Positions 1-6,770 of a stretch of 64,000 bases of DNA are shown in pieces (the stretch's first letter is position 1; each line of letters begins with the position of its first letter). The notes beneath the pieces were generated by a model that was given only the letters and a program-made list of their open reading frames with translations, did not search any database and was not told the DNA's origin. This DNA is from Actinomycetota bacterium (GTDB taxonomy: Bacteria > Actinomycetota > Coriobacteriia > Anaerosomatales > Anaerosomataceae): positions 1-64,000 of the forward strand of contig SBEH01000005.1 in NCBI GenBank assembly GCA_009668945.1, in the 5' to 3' direction. The position numbers and the translations under genes were made by a program.

Positions 1-57
1 CATGCGCTAGGTTGAGACGAGGCCGCTCGTTCGCAGCTGAAGCACTGGACGTTAGCA
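1..57 (+). repeat. Partial attC site (3' half)
   Basis: Only the right part of the site is in the window. It ends in the core GTTAGCA (51-57), preceded by GCTGAAGC (37-44), which resembles the left flank of other attC right arms. The inverse core of the site at 1043 is TGCTAAC, the exact complement of GTTAGCA. That is expected if the cassette between them was inserted as a circle whose own two ends pair. Confidence 0.65.
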
Positions 58-83
58 GGAGCATCCGCACAATCGGAGGCCGC

Positions 84-1037
84 ATGGCGGAGCCAATCAT
101 TCGGCGTCAGATCGATTCGGCACTTTTTCCCCCAGTCGCCCGGGACCTCTCCTTCCTCATGCGACACGCACGTGAGTCTGCCGGCGATTTTGCCGTCGAG
201 CTGCGGGGCGACTACCTCACCGTCTACTACCAGGGAAACATCGCCGCAGCAGTCATCTTCAGAAGACCATCCAGCCGAGCGCGCGTCTTCACAACTCCCT
301 ACGCTGTGGACATCGGTGCCGCGTTTCTTCCGAAGACCCACCTCCTCCGCCATTTCGTCGAGAACGACCTGGGTCATGCACTCGTCGTGCAGGGCTATCA
401 GCGAGTCTACGCGGACGCCGAGCTTGTTCGGGCGATTCTGACACCCGCTCACCTTGAGGAACTGGCGGCTGCGATCCGCGATCGCGCGTACGGCCCTGAA
501 ATCACGGCGGAACAGGGGGTCATGGCCGCCAACCCGCCGCGACCTGAGTTCCTCCTGATTGACAGGCAAGTGTCCGACCGCAAGTGGCGAAGTCGAATGG
601 ATCTGCTCGCCCTCCGGCGTAACGATGAGAACTGCTATAGGTTCGCGGTACTCGAACTCAAAGTGGGCGCGAACTCCGCACTCAGCGGTCCGGTCCTCGC
701 GCAGCTCACCGACTACATGCGGCACATCGAGAAGTGCGGTGCCGTCTACGCGCGCTGCTACGAGACGGTCTACGCGCAGAAGCGCACGCTGGGGCTCCTG
801 CCGGCTGAGATGCCCGAGTCACTCAGTATTGACACCACGCGCGTCGACGGCGCGGTTGTGGTCGTCGGGGACCTGTCAGGGGCAGCAGAGCATCTTGCCG
901 CCCTACGAACGCGAGACCTCGGGGTCCCCGTGCTCTGTCCGGAAGGGCCGCTCGTGGACACAGACGGGGAGTGGTCCGCGGACGCAACCCGAAGGGCGAT
1001 GAACCTCGCAGGTGGGCAACGATCCGACGTTGAGTGA
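84..1037 (+). CDS. Cassette 1: PD-(D/E)XK nuclease-like protein of unknown function
   Basis: This 317-residue soluble protein is the single gene of the first complete cassette. The start is ATG at 84 with CGGAGG at 74-79; an in-frame start at 12 would lie inside the preceding attC site. The central part has R-M-D-L-L-A followed about 14 residues later by L-E-L-K, which fits the D...(D/E)XK core of restriction-endonuclease-like folds, then a conserved-looking Q-L-T-D-Y helix typical of such nucleases. The N-terminal third has no motif I recognise. Possible roles are DNA or RNA cleavage or a defence function, but the fold call rests on the short motif alone. The stop codon is 5 bases before its attC site. 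Confidence 0.7.
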   Translation: MAEPIIRRQIDSALFPPVARDLSFLMRHARESAGDFAVELRGDYLTVYYQGNIAAAVIFRRPSSRARVFTTPYAVDIGAAFLPKTHLLRHFVENDLGHALVVQGYQRVYADAELVRAILTPAHLEELAAAIRDRAYGPEITAEQGVMAANPPRPEFLLIDRQVSDRKWRSRMDLLALRRNDENCYRFAVLELKVGANSALSGPVLAQLTDYMRHIEKCGAVYARCYETVYAQKRTLGLLPAEMPESLSIDTTRVDGAVVVVGDLSGAAEHLAALRTRDLGVPVLCPEGPLVDTDGEWSADATRRAMNLAGGQRSDVE

Positions 1038-1042
1038 TGCCC

Positions 1043-1140
1043 TGCTAACAAGTGTATCCAGTCGGACGGCGCTCCGCATAGCGTAGAGTTGCCGTCAGCG
1101 ACCGCAAGGAGCGCCGCAGCTGATGCGCCCGACGTTGGCC
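1043..1140 (+). repeat. attC site 1
   Basis: Inverse core TGCTAAC (1043-1049), inner left arm CGGCGCTCC (1067-1075), inner right arm GGAGCGCCG (1108-1116) and core GTTGGCC (1134-1140). The inner arms are perfect 9-base complements. The inverse core is the complement of GTTAGCA at 51-57, the 5' end of the same cassette. Confidence 0.85.
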
Positions 1141-1238
1141 GTGGCTGGGAAGCTAGGTGCGTTGAACCACAGTCGCGCCAGCGGGAATATACTCGGGGAC
1201 TCGCGCGACTCCGTTCGAGTGCGAGAGGGGAGATCACC

Positions 1239-1586
1239 GTGCAAGACAAACGGAACGAACCATTCTCCGCAACCGAGCTCATCGATGCGCTGCCCTTCTT
1301 CGTGATGATTCTCGATTCGAATCACCGCATCATCGATGCCAACACGTTCTTCTGCCGGAACGTGGAGTACGACGCGGAGACCTGCCCCATGGAGTGCTAT
1401 GCGGCCGTGCACCATACAGGGAGTCCGCATCCTGACTGCCCCCTGCTCGAGTCGATTAGGACAGGTCTTCCTGCCACGAGGCTGCTCGCGGACGACCTGC
1501 ATCCAGCGCTGCAGGTCACGACCTACCCAATCGGGAGCAAGCCGCCGTTTGGCCAGCTGTACCTTCACTTCGCGCAAGCGGTGTGA
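1239..1586 (+). CDS. Cassette 2: stand-alone PAS-domain protein
   Basis: I place the start at GTG 1239, preceded by GGGGAG at 1227-1232, giving 115 residues; a longer frame begins at 1089 inside the attC site and is less likely. Nearly the whole protein is one PAS-like fold: an L-P-F-F-V-M-I-L-D-S start, then H-R-I-I-D-A-N and a C-P-M-E-C-Y segment with several cysteines and histidines, as seen in the sensory PAS domains of histidine kinases. No kinase, GGDEF or DNA-binding part is attached. It may sense a ligand or redox state and act through a partner, or be a fragment captured as a cassette. The partner is not visible. Confidence 0.7.
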   Translation: MQDKRNEPFSATELIDALPFFVMILDSNHRIIDANTFFCRNVEYDAETCPMECYAAVHHTGSPHPDCPLLESIRTGLPATRLLADDLHPALQVTTYPIGSKPPFGQLYLHFAQAV

Positions 1587-1615
1587 AGCTGCCGGTCATA
1601 GGCAACGCGCCGCAC

Positions 1616-1715
1616 GGCTAACCAGCGCGTCGAGGCGGACGGCGCGCCGTGGAGGTCTAGAATCAAGAGCAGGCGGCGCTTGGCGCGCCGCCGCTCACGC
1701 GCCACATCGTTCGAT
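1616..1715 (+). repeat. attC site 2
   Basis: Inverse core GGCTAAC (1616-1622), inner arms CGGCGCGCC (1640-1648) and GGCGCGCCG (1682-1690), perfectly complementary, and core GTTCGAT (1709-1715). The inverse core pairs with GTTGGCC at 1134-1140, the 5' end of the same cassette, with one mismatch. The core has C instead of a purine at position 4. Confidence 0.8.
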
Positions 1716-1740
1716 CAGACAACGGGGCTCTGGGAGTGCG

Positions 1741-2574
1741 GTGGCGAGGATGGACAGACAGTGGCTGTGGCTGATTGCCGTCGTCGTCCTCTGCTACGCG
1801 GGAATCGTCCTGTTCATGTTCCTCTCTCAGGACCAGACCGTGTATCCGGCCACCACCCTCACACCCGAGGACGCAGACGCTCTTGCGAAGCTCCAGGGTC
1901 TGGCGCCGTGGCCGCGGGGCGCGGTCATTCCCACGGCCTATCTGGCCGAGCCAACTACGGGTGCAGTGGGGACCGTGATCGTGTTCCACGGCAACGGCGG
2001 TCATGCCCTTGATCGCGGTTACTACGCCGCTGCCCTCAACCGCCGTGGATACCGCGTGCTCCTGGCGGAGTATCCGGGCTACGGCGCTCGACCCGGACCG
2101 TTCGGCGAGCATTCCTTCGTCTCAGACGCGCTGTCGACACTAGACGCGGCCTATGCGGAGTTCGGGCCGCCGATCTACGTGCTGGGCGAGTCTCTGGGCG
2201 CGGCCATCGCCTCCGCGATGGCTCGCGATCGGCCACAGCAGGTCGCCGGTGTCGCCCTGATCACCCCGTGGGACTCGCTTCCGGACCTCGCTCAGGCGAA
2301 GTACCCGCTGCTGCCCGCGCGGTACATCATGAAGTCGAGGTTCGACAACGTGGCGAATCTGGCCTCGTACGAGGGCCCAAAGGCTGTGGTCATGGCGAGC
2401 GAGGACGAGATCGTCCCCAACGTGCACACCCGTCGGCTGTACGACTCGCTCGGGCAGCCGAAGCGGCTCTGGACATTCGAGGGCGTCGGGCACAACGACT
2501 GGCCGGCGGGGCCCGAAGAAGCGTGGTGGTCCGAGCTCGTCGACTTCTGGGCGTCGACCGCCGACGAGAACTGA
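1741..2574 (+). CDS. Cassette 3: membrane-anchored alpha/beta hydrolase
   Basis: The protein is 277 residues from GTG 1741 (GGGAG at 1731-1735); an in-frame ATG at 1750 is an alternative. Residues about 8-26 form one hydrophobic segment, so the enzyme is probably anchored with its catalytic domain outside. The fold signature is complete: H-G-N-G-G oxyanion-hole loop, G-E-S-L-G nucleophile elbow, an acidic residue in A-S-E-D-E-I-V-P and a catalytic histidine in G-V-G-H-N-D. This resembles the BEM46/ABHD13-type serine hydrolases. The natural substrate (ester, lipid or peptide) cannot be told. It is the largest and best recognised product of the array. Confidence 0.85.
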   Translation: MARMDRQWLWLIAVVVLCYAGIVLFMFLSQDQTVYPATTLTPEDADALAKLQGLAPWPRGAVIPTAYLAEPTTGAVGTVIVFHGNGGHALDRGYYAAALNRRGYRVLLAEYPGYGARPGPFGEHSFVSDALSTLDAAYAEFGPPIYVLGESLGAAIASAMARDRPQQVAGVALITPWDSLPDLAQAKYPLLPARYIMKSRFDNVANLASYEGPKAVVMASEDEIVPNVHTRRLYDSLGQPKRLWTFEGVGHNDWPAGPEEAWWSELVDFWASTADEN

Positions 2575-2610
2575 ACGGCTCCACGCCTCGAGGACTCGAT
2601 GCCCCTGCCG

Positions 2611-2697
2611 ACCGAACCAGCGCCTGAACCTGACGCGCCGCAGCGCGCGCTACACTTGGCGGTGAAAGGCGCGCGGGTTACGCGCAACACGTTAGGC
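2611..2697 (+). repeat. attC site 3
   Basis: Inverse core ACCGAAC (2611-2617), inner arms CGCGCC (2634-2639) and GGCGCG (2668-2673), core GTTAGGC (2691-2697). The inverse core pairs with the 5' end of its own cassette, GTTCGAT at 1709-1715, with one mismatch, including the unusual fourth base. Length is 87 bases. Confidence 0.8.
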
Positions 2698-2713
2698 AGA
2701 TGCGGGGAGGGTT

Positions 2714-2761
2714 GAGAGACACGGACTTGGCCACCCCTGTGGCCCAACCGTTGTGTCTCTC
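2714..2761 (+). promoter_or_regulatory. Nested hairpin in the leader of cassette 4
   Basis: An outer perfect 9-bp stem (GAGAGACAC at 2714-2722 with GTGTCTCTC at 2753-2761) encloses an inner 6-bp stem (GGCCAC 2729-2734 with GTGGCC 2739-2744, loop CCCT). It lies between the attC core and the ribosome binding site (GGGGAG 2771-2776) of the membrane-protein gene. There is no T-run, so it is not a typical terminator; it may affect translation or be a protein-binding site. Confidence 0.55.
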
Positions 2762-2782
2762 GCGCAAATCGGGGAGCTGCCC

Positions 2783-3196
2783 ATGTTCGAGTCGTTTGAG
2801 GCCCCGTATCGGCGGGTCACTGTGATTCTCCTGGTACTCGCGGCGGTGGCAAAAGCTGGGGCGTTCCTGGTCGGTATCGACGACAATCCCCTCGGCACCG
2901 CCCTCGCGGCAATCGCGGGGACCGTCCTCGTGACGGCCTTTCTTCACCATTGGCGCTCACCCAAGCGCTTCCTCGCGCTTTCTGCCATCTCATTCGGCCT
3001 CGTCGTGATCTTGGTTGGGATCCTCATCGCGATCGACATCTCGGTCACGGGAGGTCGCCTTCCCGAACCGGTTGCTCCGTCGGTCGAGTCCGCGGGCAAT
3101 GCCCTCGCCCTGATGGTTGCGTTCGTCGCCGTACCATCCGTCTTCGTGGGGCTCGTGGGAGCCATCGTTGTATGGTTGGCTGGTCGACGGAAGTAG
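2783..3196 (+). CDS. Cassette 4: small integral membrane protein
   Basis: The 137-residue product starts at ATG 2783 after GGGGAG at 2771-2776; an upstream in-frame start at 2753 lies inside the hairpin and is less likely. Four hydrophobic segments are visible (about residues 13-32, 36-53, 63-83 and 106-129) with short charged loops, so it is a polytopic inner-membrane protein. I see no catalytic motif and do not recognise the family. The stop is 4 bases before the next attC site, which fits a one-gene cassette. Confidence 0.7.
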   Translation: MFESFEAPYRRVTVILLVLAAVAKAGAFLVGIDDNPLGTALAAIAGTVLVTAFLHHWRSPKRFLALSAISFGLVVILVGILIAIDISVTGGRLPEPVAPSVESAGNALALMVAFVAVPSVFVGLVGAIVVWLAGRRK

Positions 3197-3200
3197 CACT

Positions 3201-3295
3201 GCCCAACAAGCGCTTCGAGCGATCGGCGCAAGCAGGCGAGAATGGAGATGCGACGGCGGCAGGCGCGCCGCCGCTCAAGTGCAACCACGTTCGGC
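3201..3295 (+). repeat. attC site 4
   Basis: Inverse core GCCCAAC (3201-3207), then AAGCGCTTC shared with site 5, inner arms CGGCGC (3224-3229) and GCGCCG (3265-3270), core GTTCGGC (3289-3295). The inverse core pairs with the cassette's own 5' core GTTAGGC except at the central base. Confidence 0.8.
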
Positions 3296-3354
3296 AGAGA
3301 TGCGCATGGGGAACGATTCCTAGAAAGAGGCCGCTCGGATAGGGGGTGTTCGAG

Positions 3355-3711
3355 ATGTCGACTCCAACCGCGGTACCCGGAGCTCCAGGCTCCACGTCGA
3401 GGGCCACCCGCGTGGTCCCAAAGCGCGCTGTCGGCTGGTGGGCGTTCGGACTCAGCGTCGCGGGCATCGCGGCTTGGGTCATCCTGCCGGTGATCACGAC
3501 GGTCTTCCGTGAGTCCTACCCGATCACCGACACCGCCTTCATGCCAATCATCGGCGTGGCTCTCGTCGATGCCGCCGCGATCTTCAATGCGCTCGACCTG
3601 TTCCTGTGGAAAGAGCGCTCGGTCCTCAACATCGTGGCTGCAGCCATCACGATTCCGGCGGCGCTATTCCTCACTCTGACGTTCGTCGGGGAGGGTATCG
3701 GGGGAGTCTAG
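3355..3711 (+). CDS. Cassette 5: small integral membrane protein
   Basis: The 118-residue protein starts at ATG 3355 with AGGGGG at 3341-3346. A proline/threonine-rich N-terminal tail of about 25 residues leads into three hydrophobic segments (about 28-50, 62-82 and 92-110). The layout resembles small DUF-type membrane proteins that follow a proline-rich cytoplasmic tail, but I do not recognise the family and assign no function. The start is 60 bases after the attC core and the stop 17 bases before the next inverse core. Confidence 0.7.
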   Translation: MSTPTAVPGAPGSTSRATRVVPKRAVGWWAFGLSVAGIAAWVILPVITTVFRESYPITDTAFMPIIGVALVDAAAIFNALDLFLWKERSVLNIVAAAITIPAALFLTLTFVGEGIGGV

Positions 3712-3727
3712 GTGCGGATGACCTCCC

Positions 3728-3814
3728 GCCCAACAAGCGCTTCCAGCGGACGGCGGAGATGCGGTTGAGTGACGTGAGCGGCGTGCCCGCCGCCGAAGTG
3801 CAACGCCGTTAGGC
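3728..3814 (+). repeat. attC site 5 (last in array)
   Basis: Inverse core GCCCAAC (3728-3734), AAGCGCTTC (3736-3744) as in site 4, an imperfect inner arm pair (GGACGGCGG against CCGCCGCC) and core GTTAGGC (3808-3814). The array ends here; no further inverse core is found before dapA. Confidence 0.8.
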
Positions 3815-3832
3815 ACAGTGCTGGGGGTGCTC

Positions 3833-4016
3833 ATGACCGAGGGCGATTCTCCACAGCGTTGGTGGGTGAGAAGGCTGCCTCCTGCGGACTGCCCTGCGTG
3901 TCCTCCTTGGCGTCTTCCTCGTGCTCGTTGTCCAGTGGGGAGCGCGGTACGTGCGGACGAGTGTCCGACTGCGCCGCCTCAGGATGGCGGCGCCGATTTG
4001 GGTACGGCGAAGGTAA
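3833..4016 (+). pseudogene. Frameshifted small membrane protein after the last attC
   Basis: From ATG 3833 the frame reads about 15 plausible residues (rich in R and W) and then turns into an unnatural proline/cysteine-rich stretch. One base removed near 3875-3882 puts translation into a frame that gives a clear transmembrane helix (L-R-V-L-L-G-V-F-L-V-L-V-V) and an arginine-rich tail ending at TAA 4014-4016, about 60 residues in total. This looks like the gene of a terminal cassette broken by a single-base insertion, or a sequencing error. From 4017 to dapA I see no gene; CACAAT at 4068-4073 could be a -10 element but has no convincing -35. Confidence 0.45.
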
Positions 4017-4136
4017 CCCTCCAGTGCCAGACACGCGAGACACTCGGCGGTCAGGTGCGCCGTGTGGCACAATACACGCGTAGATTCACACGCTCGGGCG
4101 TCCTCTCGTACGCCTTGACCCAAGGGGCGATCCACC

Positions 4137-5030
4137 ATGGCAGAACCCAGATTCGGCCGTCTGCTCACAGCGATGGTCACTCCCTTCACGCCCGAAGGCG
4201 AACTCGACCTGCCGCGCGCTCAGGAGCTTGCTTTGCGCCTGCTGGACCAGGGAACGGAGGCGCTCGTGGTGTGTGGCACCACCGGCGAGTCGCCTACCGT
4301 CTTCTATGACGACAAGCTCCGGCTCTTCGAGGCCGTCCTCGAGGCCGTGAACGGCGCAGCGCCGGTCATCGCCAATGCCGGCGACAACTGCACCGACGAC
4401 TCGGTCGAGTTCGCGCAGCAGGTCGTGAAGCTCGGCGTGGACGCGGTCATGGCAGTCGTGCCGTACTACAACAAGCCGCCGCAGGAAGGCCTGTACCGGC
4501 ACTTCGGGGCCATCGCAAACGCGGTGGACGTACCGGTGATCATGTACAACATCCCGGGTCGCAGCGTCATCAATCTGGAGGCCGCCACCGCGCTTCGCCT
4601 GGCCGCCGACTTCGAGAACATCGTCGCCGTGAAGGAGGCGTCCTCCAACCTCACGCAGATCGCCTCGATCATCGACGGCTCACCGGTGGGCTTCGAGGTG
4701 CTCTCCGGCAATGACGAAGACACTCTGCCGATGATGGGCCTCGGCGCCACCGGCGTGATCTCGGTGGCCTCGCACGTAGCGGGCCCGCAGCTTTCAGAGA
4801 TGCTCACCGCGCAGGCACTCGGGGACCACACGCGGGCGCTCAAGATCCACCTGGAGCTGATGCCTCTGTTCAAGGCGCTGTTCATGACCGCAAACCCCAT
4901 CATGGTGAAGAAGGCGCTCGAACTCGTGGGCTTCGCGGTGGGGGACTGCCGCCTGCCACTCATTCCCGCCACCGACGCCCAGACCGCCGAGCTGTCGCGC
5001 ATCATGCAGCACTCAGGACTCCTCGCCTGA
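4137..5030 (+). CDS. dapA: 4-hydroxy-tetrahydrodipicolinate synthase
   Basis: DapA condenses pyruvate with aspartate semialdehyde, the first committed step towards diaminopimelate and lysine, in the cytoplasm. The 297-residue length is typical. Visible family landmarks are G47-T-T-G-E-S, the P-Y-Y-N-K-P loop (109-114), the catalytic tyrosine Y137 in M-Y-N-I-P and the Schiff-base lysine K166 in A-V-K-E-A-S. The start ATG 4137 follows AAGGGG at 4122-4127. It opens the conserved housekeeping block and is followed 69 bases later by rnj, the order seen in Mycobacterium and, with rnjB, in Bacillus. The cassette array lies immediately upstream. Confidence 0.97.
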   Translation: MAEPRFGRLLTAMVTPFTPEGELDLPRAQELALRLLDQGTEALVVCGTTGESPTVFYDDKLRLFEAVLEAVNGAAPVIANAGDNCTDDSVEFAQQVVKLGVDAVMAVVPYYNKPPQEGLYRHFGAIANAVDVPVIMYNIPGRSVINLEAATALRLAADFENIVAVKEASSNLTQIASIIDGSPVGFEVLSGNDEDTLPMMGLGATGVISVASHVAGPQLSEMLTAQALGDHTRALKIHLELMPLFKALFMTANPIMVKKALELVGFAVGDCRLPLIPATDAQTAELSRIMQHSGLLA

Positions 5031-5099
5031 CCGAAAGGCGCGGCACGCATCGCGCCTCGCGATATCCGCTCCAACACAGGGAGTACGACACAGCATTCC

Positions 5100-6770
5100 A
5101 TGACATCGAAGAAGAACCGCCTTCGCATCATCCCGCTCGGCGGGCTCGACGAAATAGGCAAGAACATGACCGTTCTCGAATACGGGAACGACATGATCGT
5201 CATCGACGCGGGGCTCATGTTTCCCGACGACGATCACCCCGGGATCGACCTCATACTGCCGGACTACAGCTACATCATCCAGCGCAAGGACAAGCTGCGC
5301 GGGATCATCATCACCCACGGCCATGAGGACCACACCGGCGCGCTGCCCTACCTTCTGCGCGACCTCGGCCAGCCCGTTTCGGTGCTCGGCACCAGACTCA
5401 CTCTCGGCCTCGTCAAGGACAAACTCGACGAGCACCGCATCAAGAAGCCACGGCTGCGCGAGGTCAAGCCGGGCGGTCACGTGAGCCTTGGGATGTTCGG
5501 CCTGGACTTCCTCGCGGTGAACCATTCCATCCCCGATGGCGTAGCGGTCTTCGTGCGCACGCCCGTTGGCACGGTGCTCCATACTGGTGACTTCAAGCTC
5601 GACCAGACGCCGGTGGACGGCCGCTTCACCGACTACGGCGCGTTCGCCAAGGCCGCCAAGGCCGGCGTCACGCTTCTCATGAGCGACTCCACCGGCGCCG
5701 AGAACCCTGGCCACACGCCTTCGGAGACCGAAGTCGGCGCCACGCTGCGCACGATCTTCATGCAGGCCGAGCAGCGCATCATCGTTGCGTCGTTCGCCTC
5801 GCACATCCACCGCGTGCAGCAAGTCTGCGACGCGGCGGTGGCGTCCGGCCGCAAGGTCGTCGTCACCGGTCGCTCGATGATCAACACCACCCGGATCGCG
5901 CGCGAGCTCGGCTACCTGCACATCGCGGACACCGACATGGTCGACGCCTACTCGATGGGCGACATCCCCGCCGAGCGCGTGGTGGTGCTCTGCACGGGCA
6001 GTCAGGGCGAACCGCTTTCGGCGCTTGCGCGCATCGCCAACGGCGACCACAAGACCGTGCAAGTCGAGGCCGGCGACACGGTCGTCATCTCGGCAAGCCC
6101 GGTGCCCGGCAACGAGAAGGCCGTGAGCCGCGTCATCAACCGGCTGTTCAAGGCGGGCGCGCACGTCGTTCATCGCGGCGTGGGCAGGGTGCATGTCTCC
6201 GGCCACGCCGCCGCTGAAGAACTCAAGCTCATGCTGAATCTCGCGCAGCCGTCGCACTTCATGCCGATCCACGGCGAGGCGCGGCATCTGCACGCACACT
6301 CCGAGCTCGCACAGGCAGTGGGGATACCGGCCGACAGAGTCTTCGTGCTCGAGAATGGCCGCTGCCTTGAGATCGACGAGGCCGGAGTGAGGGTAGGGGA
6401 GCACGTGCCGTCCGGCGTCGTGTACGTCGACGGCCTCGCCGTGGGCGACCTCGGCCAGGTAGTGCTTCGTGACCGGCAGGTCCTCGCCAGCGACGGTATG
6501 GCCATGATCATCGTCGCCATCGACGGTCAGACCGGCGCTGTGGTGGGCGAACCCGAACTCGTCACCCGTGGCCTGGTGATCGGCGCGTCGACCGACGACG
6601 CGCTTGACGGCGCGCGCGCGCGCATCGACAGGGTGCTCAAGCGGATGGCCGACGAGGGCGTCACCGACGCCGCAGTCGTCAAGAAGGCACTCCGCGACTC
6701 CGTGTCGCAGTACGTGTGGGAGTCCGCCCGACGCCGGCCGATGATCATCCCGGTCGTCATGGAGGTGTAG
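5100..6770 (+). CDS. rnj: Ribonuclease J
   Basis: RNase J is a metallo-beta-lactamase/beta-CASP enzyme with 5'-3' exonuclease and endonuclease activity in mRNA decay and rRNA maturation. The 556-residue protein has the H73-x-H75-x-D77-H78 zinc motif, a second metal-ligand region (H-T-G-D-F-K) and the beta-CASP segment ending in H-V-S-G-H-A. The C-terminal RNase J domain is present. The start ATG 5100 has only a distant GGGAG (5080-5084), so initiation may be weak or start choice uncertain. The stop codon directly abuts the uppP start, so the two are translationally coupled. Confidence 0.95.
   Translation: MTSKKNRLRIIPLGGLDEIGKNMTVLEYGNDMIVIDAGLMFPDDDHPGIDLILPDYSYIIQRKDKLRGIIITHGHEDHTGALPYLLRDLGQPVSVLGTRLTLGLVKDKLDEHRIKKPRLREVKPGGHVSLGMFGLDFLAVNHSIPDGVAVFVRTPVGTVLHTGDFKLDQTPVDGRFTDYGAFAKAAKAGVTLLMSDSTGAENPGHTPSETEVGATLRTIFMQAEQRIIVASFASHIHRVQQVCDAAVASGRKVVVTGRSMINTTRIARELGYLHIADTDMVDAYSMGDIPAERVVVLCTGSQGEPLSALARIANGDHKTVQVEAGDTVVISASPVPGNEKAVSRVINRLFKAGAHVVHRGVGRVHVSGHAAAEELKLMLNLAQPSHFMPIHGEARHLHAHSELAQAVGIPADRVFVLENGRCLEIDEAGVRVGEHVPSGVVYVDGLAVGDLGQVVLRDRQVLASDGMAMIIVAIDGQTGAVVGEPELVTRGLVIGASTDDALDGARARIDRVLKRMADEGVTDAAVVKKALRDSVSQYVWESARRRPMIIPVVMEV

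Larger units (their letters stand above)
1..3814 (+). mobile_element. Integron gene-cassette array (no integrase in window)
   Basis: Five full attC-like sites (1043-1140, 1616-1715, 2611-2697, 3201-3295, 3728-3814) plus the 3' end of a sixth (1-57) alternate with single short genes, all on the + strand with little spacing. Each site has an outer 7-base inverse core (RYYYAAC type), an inner inverted repeat and an outer core of GTTRRRY type, the organisation of integron attC sites. Cassette boundaries by the usual G/TT cleavage rule fall at about 51, 1134, 1709, 2691, 3289 and 3808. No tyrosine recombinase, attI or Pc promoter is visible; these would lie 5' of the array, before base 1. Without an integrase in view it may be a cluster of attC sites lacking an integrase, or the distal end of a complete integron. 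Confidence 0.85.

Noticed and set aside
4068-4073. CACAAT as dapA promoter -10
   Set aside because: No -35 element stands at 16-18 bases upstream, so it is only mentioned, not called.
3818-4309. Open frame running into dapA
   Set aside because: Its reading is proline/cysteine-rich and overlaps the dapA start; the frameshift reading of 3833-4016 explains it better.
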